Of a stretch of 52,118 nucleotides of DNA, positions 48,920-52,118 are shown one piece after another; positions within the stretch are counted from its first letter, which is position 1, and every line of letters begins with the position of its first letter. The position numbers and the translations under genes are program-made. Below the pieces are notes generated by a model. It saw only the letters and a program-made list of their open reading frames with translations. It made no database searches and was not told where the DNA came from. Location of the stretch: contig JAYTXU010000024.1 of the NCBI GenBank assembly GCA_043742785.1, forward strand, positions 1-52,118, written 5' to 3'. The DNA is from JACQCF01 sp043742785 (lineage in GTDB: Bacteria; Omnitrophota; Gorgyraeia; Zapsychrales; Fredricksoniimonadaceae).

Positions 48920-50554
48920 TTACTTTTTAATTTCAATTAATGAAGGAGCGTACTCCTTTGGGGCTTCATATCCTAAAAGATTCAACAAAGTCGCCGCTAC
49001 ATTAGCAAGCCCCGGAGTATTAATCTTAGCCATTTCATATTCACCATTATAACTAGCATCAACAATTGCACATGGAACCGGATTAAGAGAATGTGCCGTT
49101 GATACCTGCTTCTTACCATTTTTGACAATAAACATTTCGTCCGCATTACCATGATCAGCCAACACTATGGCAACACCGTTTAATTCTTTAAGAACAGTCA
49201 GAATCTTCACTAAACACTCATCCACCGCTTCAACAGATGTAATAATAGCATCAGGAATTCCTGTATGACCTACCATGTCGCCATTAGGAAAATTTAAACG
49301 ACCAAATTGATACTGACCGCTTCTTAACAACTCAATCGTCTTATCGGTAATTTCATAAGCCTTCATTTTAGGAGCCTGATCAAAACGAATCTTATCAGAG
49401 AGTATTTCAATATAAGTTTCAAGCTTCTCGTTGATATACCCACTCTTATTACCATTCCAAAAATAAGTAACATGACCAAACTTTTGAGTTTCAGAAATTG
49501 CAAAAGATTTAATTCCATTCGCACACATATAAGCACCCACAGGATCATCAATTTGCGGAGGGACTACTAAATAATGCTTAGGAATATGCAAATCTCCATC
49601 ATATTCCATCATCCCTGCAAATAAAACATCCGGCTTGCGTACTCGATCAAATTTATCAAAATCAATGTCTTCAAAAGCTTTAGATAATTCAATTGCACGA
49701 TCTCCACGAAAATTTACTAATACCACCGAATCTCCATCTTCAATAGTTCCAACGGGTGACCCATCATCTTCGATGACAAAAGAATCTAAATACTGATCCG
49801 TTGCTTTAGGATCTTCCTTATAATACGTTTCAACCGCTTGACGAGCAGAAGTAAAACGTCGGCCACGACCTAAAACATGAGCCTTCCATCCTCGCTCAAC
49901 AATACTCCAATCCGCATTATAACGATCCATGGTCACAACCATACGTCCACCACCTGAAGCAATACAATAATCATAATATTTATGGGTTGAATTGACTTCC
50001 TTTAAAACAGCTTCAATTTTATCAATGTAGGTTAACGCAGATTTTTCATAAACATCACGGCCATCTAATAAAACGTGAAGGCGTACGCGCTTAACCCCCT
50101 CATTCGCACATTGTTTAACTAAAGCTATTAATTGATCGATATGCGCATGGACATTACCATCAGATAAAAGTCCAATAAAATGAAAAATCTTGTTTTGAGA
50201 TTTAACTCCCTCAACTAAATTCTTCCAAATCTCTGTCTGATAAATAGCTCCACTATCGATGGATTTCTGCACAAGTTTAGCTCCCTGATCAAATACTCTT
50301 CCTGCCCCTAAAGCATTGTGACCAACTTCGCTATTCCCCATATCCTCATCAGATGGCATTCCAACCGCTGTTCCATGAGCTTTAAGTTGAGTATAAAGTT
50401 TAGACTTCATAAGCTCATCTAAACAAGGAGTTTTAGCTTGAAATACTCCATCACTGTCATCCTTTTTTCCAATACCCATCCCATCCATAATAATCAACAT
50501 CAATGGACCTTTGCGACCATGAAAATTATCTAATTTCTTTAACTCGTAAGACAT
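48920..50554 (-). CDS. gpmI: Phosphoglycerate mutase, cofactor-independent
   Basis: A 544-residue alkaline-phosphatase-fold iPGM that interconverts 3- and 2-phosphoglycerate. LIIMDGMGIG near 19-28 has the first metal aspartate, and the catalytic serine is in DMGNSEVGHNALGAGR near 72-87. LLSDGNVHAHIDQL, LHVLLDGRDV and VNFRGDRAIELS follow in the insertion domain. The late metal ligands lie in FPNGDMVGHTG and VLADHGNADEM. It is slightly longer than the usual ~510. AAGGGA precedes the ATG. It may be the first gene of the long operon that continues to the GT39-like gene. Confidence 0.96.
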   Translation of the reverse strand: MSYELKKLDNFHGRKGPLMLIIMDGMGIGKKDDSDGVFQAKTPCLDELMKSKLYTQLKAHGTAVGMPSDEDMGNSEVGHNALGAGRVFDQGAKLVQKSIDSGAIYQTEIWKNLVEGVKSQNKIFHFIGLLSDGNVHAHIDQLIALVKQCANEGVKRVRLHVLLDGRDVYEKSALTYIDKIEAVLKEVNSTHKYYDYCIASGGGRMVVTMDRYNADWSIVERGWKAHVLGRGRRFTSARQAVETYYKEDPKATDQYLDSFVIEDDGSPVGTIEDGDSVVLVNFRGDRAIELSKAFEDIDFDKFDRVRKPDVLFAGMMEYDGDLHIPKHYLVVPPQIDDPVGAYMCANGIKSFAISETQKFGHVTYFWNGNKSGYINEKLETYIEILSDKIRFDQAPKMKAYEITDKTIELLRSGQYQFGRLNFPNGDMVGHTGIPDAIITSVEAVDECLVKILTVLKELNGVAIVLADHGNADEMFIVKNGKKQVSTAHSLNPVPCAIVDASYNGEYEMAKINTPGLANVAATLLNLLGYEAPKEYAPSLIEIKK

Positions 50555-50574
50555 AAATTCCCTTTCTTCGTACC

Positions 50575-50602
50575 GTACGGGCCAAGCGTGCTCGGCCCCT
50601 AC
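50575..50602. repeat. Dispersed palindromic repeat, copy 2
   Basis: A 28-base unit starting GTACGGGCC and ending CTCGGCCCCTAC lies between lemA and gpmI. It differs from the copy at 36763-36791 by only a few bases in the centre (CAAGCGTGCTC against CCGAGCATGCTC), keeping an imperfect stem. Like copy 1 it lies in a spacer between two minus-strand genes. Confidence 0.85.
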
Positions 50603-50603
50603 A

Positions 50604-51173
50604 TTAAAAATTCACCTTGGGCACTTGATGAGCCTCTGGTGTTTCTGTTTTAAAATAAACAGCTTCTTTATTTAAACCAGTTTTAGAAGCAAAAAAAGCA
50701 CCAAACAAAGATTTCTGATAAGAATTAAACGCTTGAACCGTCTCATTATAACGCATACGTTCAACAGCAATGCGATTTTCTGTTCCCTCTAATTGACTTT
50801 GCAAGGTTAAAAAAGTCTGATCTGCTTTTAAATTAGGATAATTCTCGCTCACCATTAACAATCTTGAAAGAGCTCCACTTAAAGCATTAGCTGCATCAAC
50901 CTTTTCAGGAACTGTAGCTGCCGTCCCCCATTGGCTACGTAAACGAGTCACTTCTTCTAAAATATCTTTTTCATGAGCTGCATATCCTTTAACCGTATTG
51001 ACTAAGTTAGGAATTAAATCATATCGACGCTGAAGCTGATTTTCCACTTGGGCCCATCCTGATTTAACGCCCTGATCCAAAGAAACAATCTGATTATATC
51101 CACCTTGATACCAACCAAAAGCCATAATTCCTAAAACAACAATAACCGCTAAAGCAATCCATACGTTTTTCAT
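50604..51173 (-). CDS. lemA: LemA family protein
   Basis: A 189-residue protein with one N-terminal membrane helix (about 4-22, VWIALAVIVVLGIMAFGWY) and a cytoplasmic or periplasmic helical bundle. YNQIVSLDQGVKSGWAQVENQLQRR, quoted here by its conserved V-x-x-x-WAQVExQLQRRxDLIPNLV core near 40-58, and the late MRYNETVQAFN near 143 are hallmarks. Function is not settled; LemA is widely found beside TPM-domain proteins, as here, and linked to envelope stress. AAAGGA precedes the ATG. The TPM gene lies 21 bases upstream. Confidence 0.94.
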   Translation of the reverse strand: MKNVWIALAVIVVLGIMAFGWYQGGYNQIVSLDQGVKSGWAQVENQLQRRYDLIPNLVNTVKGYAAHEKDILEEVTRLRSQWGTAATVPEKVDAANALSGALSRLLMVSENYPNLKADQTFLTLQSQLEGTENRIAVERMRYNETVQAFNSYQKSLFGAFFASKTGLNKEAVYFKTETPEAHQVPKVNF

Positions 51174-51194
51174 ATTAATCCTTTCAATAAAGAT

Positions 51195-51953
51195 TTACCA
51201 ACTACCACTAGATCCACCACCACCACTCCCCCCACCTCCAAAACCACCAAATCCTCCTCCTGAACTACCTGACGATCCCCCTCCAAAACCACCACCTCCA
51301 TAATAACCACCCCAACCTAAACCACTGCGCCTAAAAGATGAAACATAAAATGTAAAAATAAGAATAAATATAAAAATAATAACCCAAAATCCATTGGATG
51401 CATCTTGATGAAGATTATTATAAACTAAATTTTCTTCCCCAGTAATTGTAATTCCTTGATCCTTGGCAATCAAACTAACAATGGCCTTAGCTCCCTGAAA
51501 AATACCCTCTGACATCTTTCCCTGTTTAAACTCAGGAATAATTATTTGATGAATAATATTAGAACAAATAGCATCTGTTAAAATCCCTTCTAAACCATAG
51601 CCTACTTCAATTCGTACCGCATGATCCTTAACGACAATTAAAAATAATACACCATTATCCTTCCCCTTCTGCCCAATACCCCACTGTTTAAAAAGTTTAA
51701 CGGCATACCCTTCAATCGTTTCAGGCTGAGTTGTTTCAATAGTCACGACACTCATCTGAACAGTGGTTTTAGAATCTAATTCTGAAGCTAAAGCATTAAT
51801 GGAACCTTGATTCTCACCATTTAAAACTTTAGAAAAATCATTCACATAACCTGAAGGTGCCGGTAAATTTAGACGATTATCTGCAAAAGCTGCCAAAAAA
51901 GAAATATTAACTGTTAATATTATAAAAATTCCATAAAAAAGCAATTTCTTCAT
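51195..51953 (-). CDS. TPM-domain membrane protein (YgcG-like)
   Basis: A 252-residue protein with a signal peptide (about 1-24), a TPM domain (about 30-155; YVNDFSKVLN, the QMSVVTIETTQPETIEGYA strand region, IGQKGKDNGVLFLI and IEVGYGLEGILTDA), a membrane helix near 192-208 (FWVIIFIFILIFTFYV) and a Gly/Ser-rich tail ending in GSW. YgcG and TLP18.3 relatives have been linked to photosystem repair in plants and phosphatase activity in vitro; the bacterial role is unknown. It precedes lemA in the usual pairing and follows the truncated gene at the right edge by six bases. Confidence 0.92.
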   Translation of the reverse strand: MKKLLFYGIFIILTVNISFLAAFADNRLNLPAPSGYVNDFSKVLNGENQGSINALASELDSKTTVQMSVVTIETTQPETIEGYAVKLFKQWGIGQKGKDNGVLFLIVVKDHAVRIEVGYGLEGILTDAICSNIIHQIIIPEFKQGKMSEGIFQGAKAIVSLIAKDQGITITGEENLVYNNLHQDASNGFWVIIFIFILIFTFYVSSFRRSGLGWGGYYGGGGFGGGSSGSSGGGFGGFGGGGSGGGGSSGSW

Positions 51954-51959
51954 GACTTT

Positions 51960-52118
51960 TTAGGACCGCTTCTTTTTTCCTGAGGTAACTTTACGAGGCT
52001 TTACAGCGGAAGTTTTGGAAGAATCTTTCATATGATACGTAACCCAAGCATCAGCATGATTTTTAAGCCATTTTTCTGCTGCAGCTTCAAATCCAATATC
52101 ATATCCGGCAATTTCACT
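51960..52118 (-). CDS. Unidentified protein, C-terminal fragment
   Basis: The last 52 codons and stop of a gene that starts beyond the right edge. The end reads EIAGYDIGFEAAAEKWLKNH followed by ADAW and a Ser/Thr/Lys-rich basic tail ending in GKKKRS. No domain can be assigned from this piece. The AGYDIGFEAAAEKWL helix recalls the C-terminal end of some DUF4032-type proteins, but that is a weak impression. The stop lies 6 bases before the TPM gene, so they are probably co-transcribed. Confidence 0.6.
   Translation of the reverse strand, partial: SEIAGYDIGFEAAAEKWLKNHADAWVTYHMKDSSKTSAVKPRKVTSGKKKRS

Overview
The window is a gene-dense, visibly AT-rich bacterial segment that reads as Candidatus Omnitrophota (OP3). 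The best taxonomic clue is the 1389-residue exported protein at 25793-29962. Its N-terminal block (…APGVMVHLSSPVNP…FDFILDKGD) and C-terminal block (…DPAMLQQLQNAPGF…) match sequences I recall from large Omnitrophota proteins; I cannot verify this without a search. A diderm envelope is supported by Wzm/Wzt-type polysaccharide export genes, a LAB_N protein and a YdbH/YnbE/YdbL-like intermembrane set. I see no rRNA, tRNA, CRISPR array, transposase or phage structural gene, and no stretch above 300 bases without a gene.

Region 1 (1-15.06 kb, all minus strand) is a surface-polysaccharide locus. It holds an ABC exporter (Wzm, and Wzt with a C-terminal cargo-binding domain), an unusual fused Gfo/Idh dehydrogenase-DegT aminotransferase, a lipid-linked sugar module (DPM1-like GT2, stand-alone LAB_N protein, GT39-like membrane transferase), a hexapeptide acyltransferase, seven soluble glycosyltransferases (including GT64-like and GT34-like ones) and a truncated membrane protein at the left edge. 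Directly upstream and apparently co-transcribed lies folE-folM-folX (15.07-16.69 kb), which reads as a tetrahydromonapterin pathway.

Region 2 (16.7-24.5 kb) is mixed in strand and mostly housekeeping: hisK-type PHP phosphatase, VOC protein and peroxiredoxin (+); ogt, an exported tandem Ada-like metal-binding protein and ispG (-); then ispH, 2Fe-2S ferredoxin, moaE, rhodanese, murB and trhO (+). ispG and ispH are divergent, with a ferredoxin next to ispH that could feed electrons to both Fe-S enzymes.

Region 3 (24.5-30.6 kb, minus) looks accessory: a YhcG-type PDDEXK nuclease, the giant exported protein and an ORF6N-domain protein. The giant protein carries the HD-ACT-ACT half of GlnD without a visible nucleotidyltransferase domain, and has a GC-rich palindromic segment in frame.

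Region 4 (30.7-39.6 kb, minus) is a long iron-sulfur operon: nfu, pterin-4a-carbinolamine dehydratase, Rrf2 regulator, sufB, sufC, sufD, sufS, sufU, moaA and a GHL10-type lipid-bilayer-exported hydrolase. Region 5 (39.7-43.1 kb) is glgP-thyA-dfr. Region 6 (43.2-52.1 kb) runs gpmI, prmA, a GGQ release-factor-like protein, moaC, terC, a miniature ydbH-ynbE-ydbL set and a GT39-like transferase, preceded by a TPM-domain/LemA pair and a truncated gene at the right edge.

Palindromic repeats occupy several spacers (16700-16741, 33336-33430, 36763-36791, 50575-50602). Tight junctions (ATGA, TAATG and the recurrent TAATATG) suggest widespread translational coupling. Where an internal ATG had a better Shine-Dalgarno or removed a long overlap, I chose it over the longest reading frame and say so.
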